Below, in pieces: positions 46,058-58,374 of a DNA stretch of 64,000 nucleotides; position 1 is the first letter of the stretch, and each line of letters opens with the position of its first letter. Origin of the DNA: Alternaria dauci. Its lineage: Eukaryota; Ascomycota; Dothideomycetes; Pleosporales; Pleosporaceae. Made by a program: the position numbers and the translations under genes. Below the pieces are notes generated by a model. That model was not told where the DNA came from. It worked only from the letters and a program-made list of their open reading frames with translations, and ran no database searches. Location: the NCBI RefSeq assembly GCF_042100115.1, contig NC_091275.1:2852001-2916000 (forward strand). Direction: 5' to 3'.

Positions 46058-47431
46058 ATGAAGTCGGCTCTCATATCCCTCCTAGCAGTTGCTAATGCAG
46101 CCACCGCACAGGCAGCCTATTCCTTCGACCCGCTGCAGCATCTTGCCGGTATCGCCCCCTACTTCGAGGATCCGCGCCTTGACCCAAAGCCACCCCAGGG
46201 CTGCAACGTGACGCGCGCTTCGTACCTCATCCGCCATGCTGCCATCTACGCCAACGACTTTGACTATGAAGAGTACATTGAGCCCTTCACAGACAAGCTG
46301 AAGAACACGACCGCAGACTGGCGAAGTGCAGGCCCCCTGTCATTCCTTTCTAAGTGGGAGACACCCATCAGCGACGAAGAGCTAGAGGACCTCACTACCG
46401 TCGGGAGGCTCGAATCATACAAGCTGGGTGTCGACGTCCGTCTGCGCTATCCCACCTTCAAGGACCCTGAGCGCGTATGGACATCAACTGCCGAGCGGAC
46501 CGAGCTCAGCGCGTCTTCATTCATTGACGGTCTCGTGGCTGAGAGCAACAACACCGAGCGCGTTTCCGTGCGCGAAGATGCTGCTCGGGGCGCGGATTCT
46601 CTAACACCCTACAAGGGTTGCCCCAAGTACAGCTCTTCCTACGGTAGTGAGCAGTCATCTGTACGTATCCTGAGGGAGAGAGGACGACAATAACTAACCT
46701 TCTTGTAGCAATATCAGGAAATATACACCAAGCCCATTGCCGAACGTTTCAATGCGTATGCCCCTGCCTTCAACTTCACCGCCGATGATATCGTGGGCAT
46801 GCAGCAGCTGTGCGGATACGAGACTGTCATCCGTGGCTCTTCCCCATTCTGCTCCCTCGACCTCTTCTCCCAGGACGAGTGGCTCTCCTTCGAGTACATG
46901 AATGACATCATGTATTTTTACAACACCGGTTACGGAAGCGCGCAGTTGTCGGGCGCCCTCGGCCTTCCTTGGCTCAATGCGTCCGCCGTCGAAATGCTCG
47001 CAGATGAGGCTGATCAGGATCTTTACGTCTCCTTCACACACCGCGAGCTGCCTCCCACCGTCATAGTCGCCATGGGCCTGTACAACAATTCCGCCGATAC
47101 CGGATTGAACAACCCCAACGCCACGATGCCGCTCGACAGACCCAACCACGCAAGAGCATGGAGGTCGTCGAGAATTCTACCTTTCTTGTCCAACATTGCC
47201 ATTGAGAAGATGACATGCGACAGCTACGGTTACTCTGCTGACGAGTATTTCCGGGTTCTGGTTAACAAGGATGCGCAGCCGCTGTCTTGTGCTGATGGCC
47301 CAGGGGAGAGCTGTTCCAAGACCGCGTTCCAGGATTTCATTCAAGAAAGAGCCGCACTTTTTGGCGGATTTACTGAGGAGTGCCAGCCAGAGTACTCAAA
47401 CTCTACTGATATTCTTACTTTGTATAATTAA
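46058..47431 (+). CDS. secreted histidine acid phosphatase, PHOA-like
   Basis: Exons 46058-46660 and 46709-47431; 441 residues. The signal peptide MKSALISLLAVANAATAQA is clear. Histidine-phosphatase landmarks: the active-site strand YLIRHAAIYANDFDYEEYI (nucleophile about H60), TTVGRLESYKLGVDVRLRYP, VWTSTAERTELSASSF, and SFTHRELPPTVIVAMGLY near the C-terminus. The classic RHGxRxP is reduced to RHAAIYA, and the usual HD proton-donor pair reads HRE. I recall RHAA in a fungal PHOA-type clade, so this is probably a lineage variant, not decay. Many N-glycosylation sites (NNT, NNS, NAT, NST) fit secretion. It likely scavenges phosphate from organic esters. One canonical intron, phase 0. Confidence 0.88.
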
Positions 47432-48015
47432 GACGACGCTTTATGTCGCAATAATGTAATGCTTTATTCTTTCTGTAATATGCGAATCATGGTTCACACG
47501 TTATCGATCGAGTGAAAAGGACGCTAGCGAGCTCGGCGATCGCGGGTACTTGTTGAAACGTCGATATGATCTTATCGTGACCTGGAGAATGCTCAACATC
47601 ACACCACCAGAGGGTTGAGTAGATGGCATTCCCAGTGGTGCCAAGTCTTGGGGCAGGTGCACATTCCGCCGCCTTCCGTCGTACTGTAGCGCTGGCGCGG
47701 ACAATATCTAATGTCCTGAGCCTCACCCACGTGGCTTGACAGCTACAACATCGTATGCAGGGGTCGAGGAGCACCAGGAGCGATGCACATGTTGATGGCC
47801 GAACAGCAAGACGCATTCACGTGCAAAACACATGTGCCGACGCGTTTCAACAAGTAGTCAAGGCGCCCCTAGCCATATTGATTTTTGTAGACGTCATGAC
47901 TAGCAACGTTGGGTGCATTGATCCAGGAATACCCGAGTGTGGCGCGCTACAGCGCGTCTTCTTTTTAACGCTCATCGCAATTGTGCCGCTTCTCATACAT
48001 CTGCCAGTCTATCAA
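47432..48015. other. intergenic upstream of carB, no gene seen
   Basis: 584 bp. The open frame before 48016 continues into carB but has no domain. The carB promoter should lie here. Confidence 0.5.
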
Positions 48016-49871
48016 ATGGGGGACCATATCGAGAACAAGGGCGCGCGCCCTAGTGCCATCGTTGTAGGAGCGGGTGCCGGAGGTGTCGCGACGGCAGCGC
48101 GACTAGCAGCGGCCGGCTACAAGGTGACTGTGGTCGAGAAGAATGACTTTTCGGGCGGGAGATGCAGTTTGATACACCACCGCGGATATGTGAGTTGACG
48201 AACGTGCGGGCGCATCGCACAGCATCACTAATCGCTACACAGAGGTTCGACCAGGGCCCGAGCTTGTTGCTCCTCCCCCGGTTCTTCCACGAGGCATTTG
48301 AGGATCTTGGGACCTCACTCGATGCTGAGGGCATCAAGTTGGTCAAATGTGACCCGAACTACAATGTTCACTTCCACGATGACACGACGTTCAAGCTTTC
48401 CACCGACATCTCCGTCATGAAGGGGGAAATCGAGCGTTTCGAGGGAAAAGACGGATTTGAGCGGTACCTTGGTTTCCTGCAAGAATCGCATCGCCACTAT
48501 GAAGTTTCAATCATCCATGTGCTAAAGAAGAATTTCTACTCGTTGGCGAGTATGGTTCGCTTCGATTTCTTGTTGCATCTCTTCGAGCTACATCCGTTCG
48601 AGAGTATCTACTACCGAGCGAGTAAATACTTCTGGACGGAGAGATTGCGAAGAGTCTTTACATTTGCAAGCATGTACATGGGCATGAGCCCGTTTGATGC
48701 TCCAGGAACCTACAGTCTGTTGCAGTACACGGAATTGGCTGAGGGCATTTGGTATCCCATCGGTGGCTTCCACAAAGTCAGTACAATCCAAGGGAGAAAC
48801 TCCTCTCGCTAACCTGACCAGGTGGTTGAATCTCTTGTCAACGTCGCTGAGCGCTTAGGCGTTGAGTTCATGTTCAACAGTCCGATCCGCAACATTCAGC
48901 TTTCAGCCGACGGGAAGCGTGCAACCGGCATTGTCTTTGAGGACAACACCAAGGCCCCGCTAACCGCCGATGTCATTGTTTGCAACGCAGATTTGACATA
49001 TGCATACAACAATCTCCTTCCCTCATCCTCATTCGGGCAATCTCTCCAGAAACGTCAAACTTCTTGCTCCAGTATATCCTTCTACTGGGCACTGGACCGG
49101 CAATTCCCTGAACTAAGCGCTCACAACATCTTCCTCGCTGAAGACTATAAGGAGAGTTTCGACAGCATCTTCAAGAAGCACCTGATACCGGACCAACCAA
49201 GCTTCTACGTCAATGTCCCGTCCCGCGTCGACCCTTCTGCTGCGCCAGAGGGATGTGACTCTCTCGTCATCTTGGTACCAGTTGGGCACTTGGAAAGCAA
49301 CTCTGCGGACTCGCACAAGGGCTCCAAGCACACCAAAGGCCTAACTCAAGATTGGGATTCTATGGTAGCATCAGCGCGCGACACCGTCATCAGAACCATG
49401 GAAGCACGACTCAAGATATCACTTGGCCCCCACATCATCGACGAGATCATCAACACGCCGCCCACGTGGAAGTCGAGATTCAACCTCGACCGTGGTGCTA
49501 TCCTGGGCCTGAGCCACTCCTTCTTCAACGTGCTCAGTTTCAGACCAAAGACCAAGCATCGCAGCATTGAAGATTTGTACTTTGTCGGTGCAAGCACGCA
49601 CCCGGGCACTGGAGTTCCTATCGTGCTTGCTGGTGCTAAACTGGTTACGGAGCAAATACTCTACGACCGGAAACAAGAGAGTCGCATTCCGTGGCGCCCG
49701 TTGGGCACCAAGGAGACTAAGCCGTCGCTTGGTGCTTTGGATCGGACGCAGAACGGACCATATCTCAGCTGGCTCGTGTGGATATTGTTGAGCGTTTTCC
49801 TTGTACTTACGACTGTACCTGGTGCTTTGTATTATCACAAGGCTGGTAATGGGTTGATGGGCGATTGGTAG
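48016..49871 (+). CDS. carB: phytoene desaturase (carotenoid cluster)
   Basis: Exons 48016-48189, 48243-48776 and 48822-49871; 585 residues. It introduces the double bonds that turn colourless phytoene into lycopene-type products, using FAD. The dinucleotide-binding fold AIVVGAGAGGVATAARLAAA (GxGxxG about 18-23) is followed by VVEKNDFSGGRCS and FDQGPSLLL. FYWALDR, FNLDRGAILGLSHSFFNVL and the C-terminal GASTHPGTGVPIVLAGAKLV are the CrtI-family signatures. A C-terminal membrane helix (about 552-572) is typical of fungal enzymes (AL-1/CarB). The ATG at 48016 directly precedes the FAD fold. It is neighbour to carO (convergent), with carX and carRA beyond. Introns are canonical; the enzyme looks intact. 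Confidence 0.96.
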
Positions 49872-50232
49872 TGTGTAGGTGCACGGCTTGTTGAGATCTA
49901 GGCGTTCAGCGCATCGCATCACCTTGACTGTATCTACAATGTTCAATACCCATTTTTTCCTCAGTCTGGCATGGTTCATGAATGTGAAATCTGATTGTCG
50001 ATAGGTGCAGGCGGCGAACGTTGACTACATCGTATCATGATTCAGACGTGGTGATGGAAAAGAGCAAAGATTCATTATGTCGCTATCAAAGAGGGTATCC
50101 AGCGTGTAATCGTAATACAACTTGCGTCACAGCCAATACATCATCATTACCACATTACAACTTCCACCATGTCTGCGTCACATCCTGCCCATTCAAGAGA
50201 GGGCACCGTTATAGTAAAACTCAAACCTCAGC
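49872..50232. other. convergent 3' region, carB and carO
   Basis: 361 bp holding the two 3' UTRs. No gene seen. Confidence 0.5.
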
Positions 50233-51401
50233 CTAAACAGTGTTGTCGACGTGAGGAGCGGTGCCATTGTAGCCATCTGGGTGGGTAGCAGTCTGACCGT
50301 CGTTGACAGCACCAGGCTTGCGCTTCTCCTGGACCATAGCATCACCGTCGTAGTCCCGGATAGCGAGGCCGAGGCGGGCTGGGTCAATGTCCTTGTGGCC
50401 CCACAAGAGGAGGGCGCCGAAGCAAGGCTTGGCTAGGAAGTCAAGCACACCGTAGAAGACAGCTTCACTGTCGGGTGCGATGATGTTGCTATTCTGATGT
50501 TAGTCGCTGTATGCTTGCTGGTACGACACTTGGGACCTGAATGTGACTTACCCGCCCTCGCTTACTCCCCATGCAACGGGATACAGGATCCAGAGAAAAG
50601 CGGTCAGACTTCCGCACATCAGGAATGCCCGTTCAACATCGCGGCCGAAGGACTTGGCGTGGATGCGCGATTCCCAGACTAGCTGGTAGACGATGTAGAA
50701 GAGAGCAACGCAGCCTGCATATCGTTAGAGATGATCAAGAAAGATACTTGGACACGGAAAGAGCGAAAGTGCTTACCGAAAACGAAGTAAGCCCACTTGT
50801 AGCGGTTGTCGATGAGGGCACCGATCAAGCCAGTAACAATCATAATCTCGTCAACCATGATGACCCAAAGCATAGTCGGCCATGGCATGCCTGCAGTCAA
50901 GAGCAAGTCGAGGAGTAGAAGAGGCGTGGTGATGAACCAGTCGATGTACCGAACGTAGAAGATCGAACGGTAGTTTCCTGCTACCTTGGGGTCGCTGCGC
51001 TGGAATTCAACTGCGATTGGTGTAAAGCCTAGGTTGGCTCCCATGGTGACTGCGAAGGGAAGCGTATCAGCATATGACTCATCTGTATAGTTTATGGCTT
51101 GGATACTTACAGTAGGCGATGCATGCGACAAAGACTACAGATGCGGTGATGTAGTGGAAAAGACGGTCGCGACGCTGTTTGCGGTGGGCAAGACCTATGA
51201 AACAGAACCCAGAGAACCCCATCGCGGCGCAGATGGCAAAGTAGAAGTCGGATCCACGTTCCGTGATGGCAATGTCTGCCGTTGCGCCATTGACGGTGTT
51301 GTCTAACACATGTTAGGATGATCCCAACAAAACATCAAATCGATCAACAAGGGAAACTTACCGTTGAAACTGAGCACGTTGTTCCTGCGAACGAAATCCA
51401 T
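50233..51401 (-). CDS. carO: microbial-type rhodopsin, CarO-like proton pump
   Basis: Complement of 51362-51401, 51111-51302, 50777-51049, 50552-50714 and 50233-50488; 307 residues, seven helices. Helix C reads RYIDWFITTPLLLLD. D114 matches the bacteriorhodopsin proton acceptor D85, and D125 matches the donor D96 (spacing 11). Helix G reads VLDFLAKPCFG, with D239 (D212) and the retinal Schiff-base lysine K243 (K216). E221 and E231 match the release-group glutamates E194 and E204. All proton-pump residues are therefore present, unlike the opsin-related proteins that lack the lysine. Retinal would come from carX next door. The 13-codon first exon is chosen for frame. Whether it pumps or signals in vivo is not shown by sequence. 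Confidence 0.94.
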
Positions 51402-52416
51402 GGCGAAGAGGGGTATCAAATTGCAGAATTGATAGTACGGGATGGAAGTGTACCAAGGAAGTAATTTAATTTCTGCCTAAGGGCCGCAAGCTTTGAGTTA
51501 TATCCTGAACAGCCAGCCCACGAGATCCAAACCTGCCGTCATGACGACATATCTCGCGCGCGGGAATAGAGTAGATCATGCAAATATCAAACCCCTCAAT
51601 CGGCCAGGGGGGTGGGAGGAAAGGCCCAGACTATGCCGCGATAACTAGACAGGCAAGTCACGACCAGTCAGAACCACGCGCTGCGTTTGACATTGCCAGT
51701 TCCCAGTTCCCGATTCTAAATGGTTGATATCATTGTGACTGCCAATGGCTGCTCGGTGTAATAGACATGTCACACACTAGGGTCATGGCCGACGCTAGAG
51801 TCTCTGAGCATAGCGCCCGGGCTTTCCGTCCCACCTGTTGGCTGGAGGTCCACCAGGATTAAGCTTTATGACGTCGATCTATTAAGCTTACTTCGACATC
51901 GAGCTGCATCGACTAGTGTAAGGCTGGTCTTGATGTGACGGTCTGTTGAGACGTCAGGCAGTGTTGATAGGGAATTTTGATATGAGAACATCGAAGCGTA
52001 GTCTACAAATATGCGGCAAAATGCCAACGATCGCGGCACAGTTGATCATTGCCGGACATCTCGGTGGTGTGATGTTCTTGTGTCCTTACTGCCCAGGCAT
52101 CCATCCATCCAGTCGGTGTTTTTTACGTCAGGCGATTGCGGGCAGGAGATCTGCTTACTACAAAATCGACCGCCACGGCAAGGATCGGCACAAACAAGCA
52201 TCTGTCAAAGCGGGGCGAATCTAGATTCTGCATCGGGGCTAGGGTTGTGTCTCATTCCACCCGAGCAAGTCACAGCATGTGTGGGAAGTCTGTTTCGAAT
52301 TCTTTGGACATTAATTTTTACTAAAAAGACTTCATAGAGTACGTAAGATGGTGGTAGCGCTCAAGTCGCGGAACCATCCGGTTCATTAGACATGTGGTCC
52401 GAACACACAAGCATCA
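51402..52416. other. intergenic upstream of carO and downstream of carX, no gene seen
   Basis: About 1 kb. It contains the carO promoter. Open stretches at 51946-52337 overlap one another in several frames without motif. Confidence 0.5.
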
Positions 52417-54598
52417 TTAGCCCAGATAACTAATGAGAGTTTTCCGCAAATTACTCGATCCCGCCTCGGAATGTGCATCCGACTCGGATCTTACTGTCGT
52501 AACTTCTCGTTGATGAGCAATGTCTTCTTCAGTGAACCAGTTTCCGTGTAGGCCATACGGTATCCTACTCCCTAGTTGGATCTTGCAAATGACAGTCTGC
52601 ATGTCGCTTGCATCCAAAACCCACAACTCGCTTTCTGCATCTGCTCTGCATTCTCCATTTTCGTCGAGCTGATCTTCGTTGAAGACGTAAAAGAGTAGGT
52701 ATCCGTCTTGTTCGTTTGCGCCAGCGCCATCATCAGCTTCAGCCCCAGTCACCTTGCGAGGCACGAATCTAGCTTCCTGACCAAAGTGATTCGGCGGAAG
52801 TTGGAATGCTTTGATGGGATCGTTGCGGTCGTTCGACGCAAGGATCTCGTCGATTGAGCGGGTGTCAACACAGCCGTTGACAGCCTGCGGAGGCGATTGC
52901 TGAACGCGACTGAGTAGAGTCTGGACATCTACCCTGACAAGTACATCGATTTTAGTCGCCTTGCCTAATGCCGCACCGAAAGATTCATCTGAAGTGCTAC
53001 ATCCATAAATGTATCGTGCGCGCGACATTTCCGTGACAGGAGACATGGTGGGAAATTCGAAAGGAATGGCTGCTAATGCAAACTCATGAGTGATGTTGTT
53101 GGACGAGCCTGGAGCGAGGGAGAACTGGTAGTAATACAATCGACATTGTTCTTCGTCGTCATGTGAAATGGGGATGTTGTGAGGCGCCCTTGATGACTCT
53201 GGTTCATTGTGCCATCCTAGCAGAGGCGACGTGTCATCCAGGGAAGATTTCTCCGGATCTTGAACCTCTTCTTCGTCATCGTACTTGGCGAAGAAGGACA
53301 TGGGCCTACTGCGCGCTGTCGCCTTGTGTTTCGGGTGTGGGGGAGGTTCGATGTTGCCAGAACTAAACACTAGAGATGCGGAAGTCAACCGGCAAGCTAG
53401 CATGCTAACAGCAGAGATGTCCCCGGCGCTGTTGTACTCGTCCCAAGTGTTGGCTGTGTGCATGATGAGACAACCATCTGTCTCGAACCAACGTACTAAT
53501 TCGGGATTTCGTCGGGGAAAGACACCAAACCTGGCGGCTTTCTCAGGCTCGTAAAATAATACAGGCTTGTTCTTCGCCAGGTTGAAAGGAGTAAGCGAGA
53601 GTGGTAAGTCGAGTATCACGGTGTTGTGTCGGGATACGCCAAAATCATGCATGAGCCGTCCGCCAGAGCACCCAGGGACTGGCGCGTTGACGATTCTGCT
53701 TCCTTCTGAGCTGCTTCTCTTTGCAATCGAATTTTCAGCCGGGAGCAAAGAATAGTGGACGTAGGGTGCGACGAAGTTGCAGTGGAAGAGAACCATCTCG
53801 TTGGTCACTCTGTCAACCTTGGGATGACCCGTTGTCCACTCCTTCATCCAGCTCAGCAAGCCAGTTCCACCCAAAGCTTCACGTTTTTCATCGACATTGG
53901 TGTCACGGTCTGCAGGTGCAGGTTCTCCTTCGGCACGATTTCCATCAAACCAGCCTACTGTCTCCAGGCTTGGCAACGCGATGCGCATCGGTGGCCCACT
54001 CTCGCAGGTTGCCAATGCACGTCCATCGTGGTACAATATGCTGGTGTTGGCCACGCTGATTCGCTTGATAGCACGTGCAGAACCTGAAATGTGTGTCCAG
54101 AAGACAAGCAGAACAGTACGCAGAATGCGCCAGAGGATGAGGAGTAGGCTAGATGCTGGGTTGACAAGAGTCGCGATGCTAGGCAGAATAGGCGTGCGAA
54201 GCGTTGGGTTCTCGACGGCGGTGCGGTACACGTCGGTGATGACAAACTGGTTGACAAAGTTGACAATGGGTTTCGAAGGGTCGTTACGAGAGCGGCTAAA
54301 CCATACTCCCGAGAGCATGCCATCGCCGTCAAACCAATGCGCCTCACGTCCCAAGTCGGAATTGGTTACGGGATTGCCGCCGTTGCGGACGTACATGCCG
54401 CCCAGCAGCTCTTCTGGGATACGGCCGGTCCATGAGACGGGCGTGGGAGGACATGTTGTAGTGACGGGGGCAAAGTTGCCGGAGAGGTATCTAGAGGGAA
54501 TCAGTCAGAACGAGGTGTGGTCTTTGGAGAGTGGATTAGAAGGGCCATGCGTACGGGTGCTTTGGCGTCGACTTGCTATGGGGTCCAGTCCTGGACAT
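52417..54598 (-). CDS. carX: carotenoid-cleaving oxygenase forming retinal
   Basis: Complement of 54555-54598 and 52417-54490; 705 residues. A carotenoid oxygenase of the RPE65/BCO family with Fe(II) held by four His, visible as GHPKVD (about H237), LMHDFGVSRHN (H296), IMHTANTWDE (H359) and YGLHGNWF (about H663). The N-terminus HPYLSGNFAPVTTTCPPTP and GGMYVRNGGNPV are typical of CarX. CarX cleaves beta-carotene symmetrically to retinal; the related torulene cleaver CarT is not usually in this cluster, so CarX is favoured by context. A hydrophobic insert (about 128-146) may anchor it to membranes. The 44-nt first exon uses a GTACGC donor; the alternative join does not keep HPYLSG in frame. Confidence 0.92.
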
Positions 54599-55068
54599 CA
54601 CGGCGGTGTTATTGTCTTGGCGGCATTGGAAGACGCGTGCGGGTTGGCTCAAGGCAACGGCGAGGGCAATTCATTAGTACAGCGGGCCCAATGCATCTTC
54701 ACATGTCGCCGCGGGCAAGGCGGCGCGGTACCAGGAACCGATGACATGATGCAATAAAGACTAAAAGACAAGGCTGCTGCCCGCTTCCACGGGTATCCGG
54801 TTGACATGTGCTCGTGATGGCGGCCAGGCAATGGTGATGTCATGTTGAAGCTTGCATAGACGCTAAACTGCTTTGGGCAGCGCGCATCCTCTGAAGCCGC
54901 CCAAGCAACGCCGTTTCAACGACAGTGCAAATATTGTCCATCATGGCTTCTGCCGCGCAATCTCTTGTGCCTGACGCCCGCCGCGGCCTAGTCTGTTCCC
55001 TGCAGCATTGGTTCCATGAGTGACGCTGATTGCACATCTCTCCCCTTCTGTTTACACAAGGTGCTATC
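54599..55068. promoter_or_regulatory. 470-bp divergent promoter shared by carX and carRA
   Basis: carX (-) and carRA (+) start 470 bp apart, so both promoters must lie here or overlap. I see no TATA box near either start and no site I can assign. Joint light or repressor control is known for such clusters in Fusarium; here it is inference from layout. Confidence 0.6.
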
Positions 55069-56966
55069 ATGGGCTTCGACTACGCGCTCGTGTACGTGAC
55101 GCGCCCTCTTCCCACGTTGCACCTTCATGGCTGACATTGACGGCTAGTCATCTCAAGTACACGATCCCCCCGGCCGTGGGGCTCACCTGGCTCTACCGCC
55201 CTTTCTTCACCAAACTCGACGTGTACAAGGTCGTCTACCTGATATTGGTGGGTACGCGCATCCTCGCCAACACCTGTCATGCTAACAGGCCAGGTCGCTG
55301 TGCTGTCGACCATACCATGGGACTCGTATCTCATTCGCACCGGCATCTGGAGCTACCCCGCTCATGTTATAATTGGCCCCAAGCTGCTGGATATTCCTTT
55401 GGAGGAGGTCTTCTTCTTCGTGGTGCAGACATACAACACGTCGATCCTATATCTCCTTCTCAGCAGGCCCACCTTTCAGCCCACATACCTCAGCTCTGAA
55501 CGCGGCGCTTCCGGATATCGATGGCGATCTACCAAACTTGCTGGCCAGATCTTCTTCTTGGGCGTAATTGCGTGGGGATGGCGTTGCATCAAGGATGACA
55601 GCAAAGGCACTTACACAGGACTCATCCTGATATGGGCCGGCCCGTTCCTGCTGCTGCTCTGGTACGACAACCACTACCATGCCTCGAACACGTACTAACT
55701 GGAAACAGGAGCCTTGCATATCAGTTCATTCTGGCGCTCCCTCTAACCAACACCGCGGTACCCATCATCCTTCCGACGCTCTACCTCTGGATTGTCGACA
55801 CCTTGGCCTTGCGGAGAGGAACATGGGTAATCAACACAGGTACAAAATATGGCGTTCACTTGTGGGATGGCCTCGAGATTGAAGAAGCCCTCTTCTTCTT
55901 GGTCACCAACTCGCTTATCGTATGTGGTCAATTGGCGTTTGACAATGCTCTTGCAGTGCTGTACACCTTCCCGGCCTTGTTCGCGAACCCCCCAATACTT
56001 CCGTCACCTGTCGTCTTGATGCGCGCCCTGCTCACTTCATGCTCCAAGTATGACGATGCACGTCTCGTAGGTCTAGGCGAAGCCGTGCATCGTCTCAAGC
56101 AAAAAAGCCGTAGCTTCTACCTCGCCTCCGCTACCTTCCCTGGACCTTTGCGGGCGGATCTATTGCTCCTCTATTCCTTCTGCCGTGTTGCTGATGATCT
56201 GGTGGACAATGCTTCCTCTGCCGACGAAGCCAAGGACTGGATAGCGAAGCTGCGCAATTTCTTGAATAATGCTTACAGCGATTCTGCATCTAACCCAACA
56301 ATACAAGCTCAAGTCCGGGAAGACTTCCCAATCGGCACCCAATCTGCACTCCTACAGCTTCCGGTTGCCAAGCTCTCGCGCCAGCCGTTGGAGGATCTTT
56401 TGCGCGGGTTCGAGATGGACCTTGCCTTCGACAAGGAGCCTCTGATCAGAACCACGGAGGATTTGCGCTTGTACTCGGAGCGCGTGGCAGGCACTGTAGC
56501 CCAGATGTGCATTCAACTCATCTTCGACTGGTATCCTAGCGCTTTTCCTCTTGAGGAGCAACGTACTGTAGTTACTGCTGGTAACGATATGGGCGTGGCT
56601 TTACAATATGTCAACATTGCGCGAGACATTGAAGTAGACGCCAAGATTGGGCGTGTATATCTTCCTTTGAAATGGCTTGCTGAAGTGGGATTGAGTTACG
56701 ACGAGGTATTAAAGAACCCAGATCACACACAGATAGAGCCCTTGCGCAAGCGTCTCCTGCAGGATGCATTCTCTGTATATGAAAAAGCCAAAGATGCGAT
56801 CGAGCGTTTACCAATTGAGGCAAGAGGCCCAATCCGGGTCGCGGTTGAGAGTTACATGGAGATTGGAAGGGTCTTAGGACAGGACAAGTTCAAGGTCAAG
56901 GCCGGCCGTGCTACTGTGCCCAAGTCGAGGAGGATAATGGTTGCTTGGAGAACGCTTAATCGCTAA
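55069..56966 (+). CDS. carRA: bifunctional lycopene cyclase / phytoene synthase
   Basis: Exons 55069-55091, 55148-55247, 55294-55661 and 55709-56966; 582 residues. The N-terminal half is the membrane cyclase with the two internally repeated fungal CrtY modules: [15 protein letters not shown] and [17 protein letters not shown], then [19 protein letters not shown]. The C-terminal half is the prenyl-condensing phytoene synthase with the Asp-rich motifs RVADDLVDN (about 326-331) and [11 protein letters not shown] (about 466-474). It starts carotenoid synthesis from two GGPP and later closes the rings. The second intron skips an AG three bases after its CTAAC branch and uses GCCAG, which gives [15 protein letters not shown]. 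The microscopic first exon (23 nt) is usual in this gene family. Confidence 0.95.
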
Positions 56967-57206
56967 GATGACTCGCGAGAGTAATTCCTTTTGCGCTCGC
57001 AAAAATACCAAGTAATTGCTCTGGCTTGCAGAATCGCTGAGGTCGTAGTGCATGAGACGAAGGCGAGGAATGTGATTGGCTGAAGCAGAAACGTCTGTGA
57101 TTGGCGCACGTGCAGTATCGTGTTTCGTTCCCTTCAACTTGCACCTAAACTATCTCTCTCCATCATCACCCACTTGTCCTGAAACTCTTGGAAAAAAAAG
57201 CGTGAT

Positions 57207-58374
57207 ATGTACCAAAATCGGCTCCTGGATCCAACAGGCGCGCCTCTTGTTTCCAGTAGCAGGAAGAAGAAGGGCGGGCCGCGGATCGTAAACCGGTCAC
57301 CAAAAGGCAACTACAAGAAGCTGCTTTGGTTCAAACAGCCTTGTAGGTACCCGGGCAGATATTTGTGACAGGACACATCTGACGCGTGACAGTTCCGGAT
57401 AACTATACAGATGAGACGACATTCCTTGACCATCTCCAGCGCAATCCAAGATTGCAGCCCTACGAATTCTGGTCACTGATGGGCGACACTACAGTCATCG
57501 TGCAGCATCTTGCAACCGTAGTGATATTCTGTTGCTGCTTCGTGGCCATTATTCACGACAGGGTGTCGCCTGTAGCGGTAGTGGGGTGGGCGACGTTTTG
57601 CACAGTTCTGGCCTGGTTCTTATGGGATCACTGGATGGGTCAGGAGTTTGCGAGCGTTTCCAATGTGGCACTGACATGCGCTTCGGATGCACACAAGACT
57701 GGACCGGGAGCGGGACCTTCGTCGGCGCTCTCGGGACGAGCTCAACAGCGGCTGGCGACTGCCAAGTCGGCCTTGTTGATTTATGCGGCGCTGCTGGGGC
57801 TTAGTCCGATTCTCAAGTCGCTTACACGGTCTACGACGAGTGATTCGATATGGGCGCTGAGTACATGGTTGCTTATGATGAATGTCGCCTTTTTTGATTA
57901 CAGTGGAGGTACAGGTGCACAGTATGAGAATTACTCTCCTTTCTAATATGCATGCGGCTAAGTTCATGTGCTTCTAGGTTACCAGCTTCGATATCCACAA
58001 ATTCGGCCATGATGGCATCGGCTGTTCTAGCCTCGCGTCTTCCATCCACTACGCATGTCTTCTCGCTGACGCTCTTTTCCATTGAAGTCTATGGACTGTT
58101 TCCGATATTCCGTCGTCAGCTCCGCGCTCGGTCTCCATGGGGCCATCTCGCGCTGACCATTACATTGGTAACAGGCGCGTGGGGCGGCCTTTTTATCACC
58201 CTGACAGGAGGAGGTCGCGGCGCGTTCTTGGCGGGCGCAATCTTAGGAGGCATCCTGACCTTTTTGAGCATGGGAATCTGCAGTTGGTGGCTCATCGGTC
58301 TCCAGAAGTATAAGAATGAGATTCATGGTCCATGGGATCCGGCGAGGCCCGTCATCCGGCGGCATTGGGATTGA
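57207..58374 (+). CDS. GPI2: GPI-anchor synthesis subunit Gpi2 (PIG-C)
   Basis: Exons 57207-57342, 57393-57921 and 57978-58374; 353 residues. Subunit of the ER enzyme that transfers GlcNAc to phosphatidylinositol, the first GPI step. The family N-terminus KKLLWFKQPFPDNYTDETTF is restored across the first junction. About eight hydrophobic segments follow, with the conserved SALLIYAALLGLSPILKSLT, ISTNSAMMASAVLASRL and VFSLTLFSIEVYGLFPI. A disordered Ser/Gly/Ala-rich loop sits near residue 145. Intron phases agree. The stop overlaps the tail of the opposite-strand gene by 23 bp. Confidence 0.93.
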
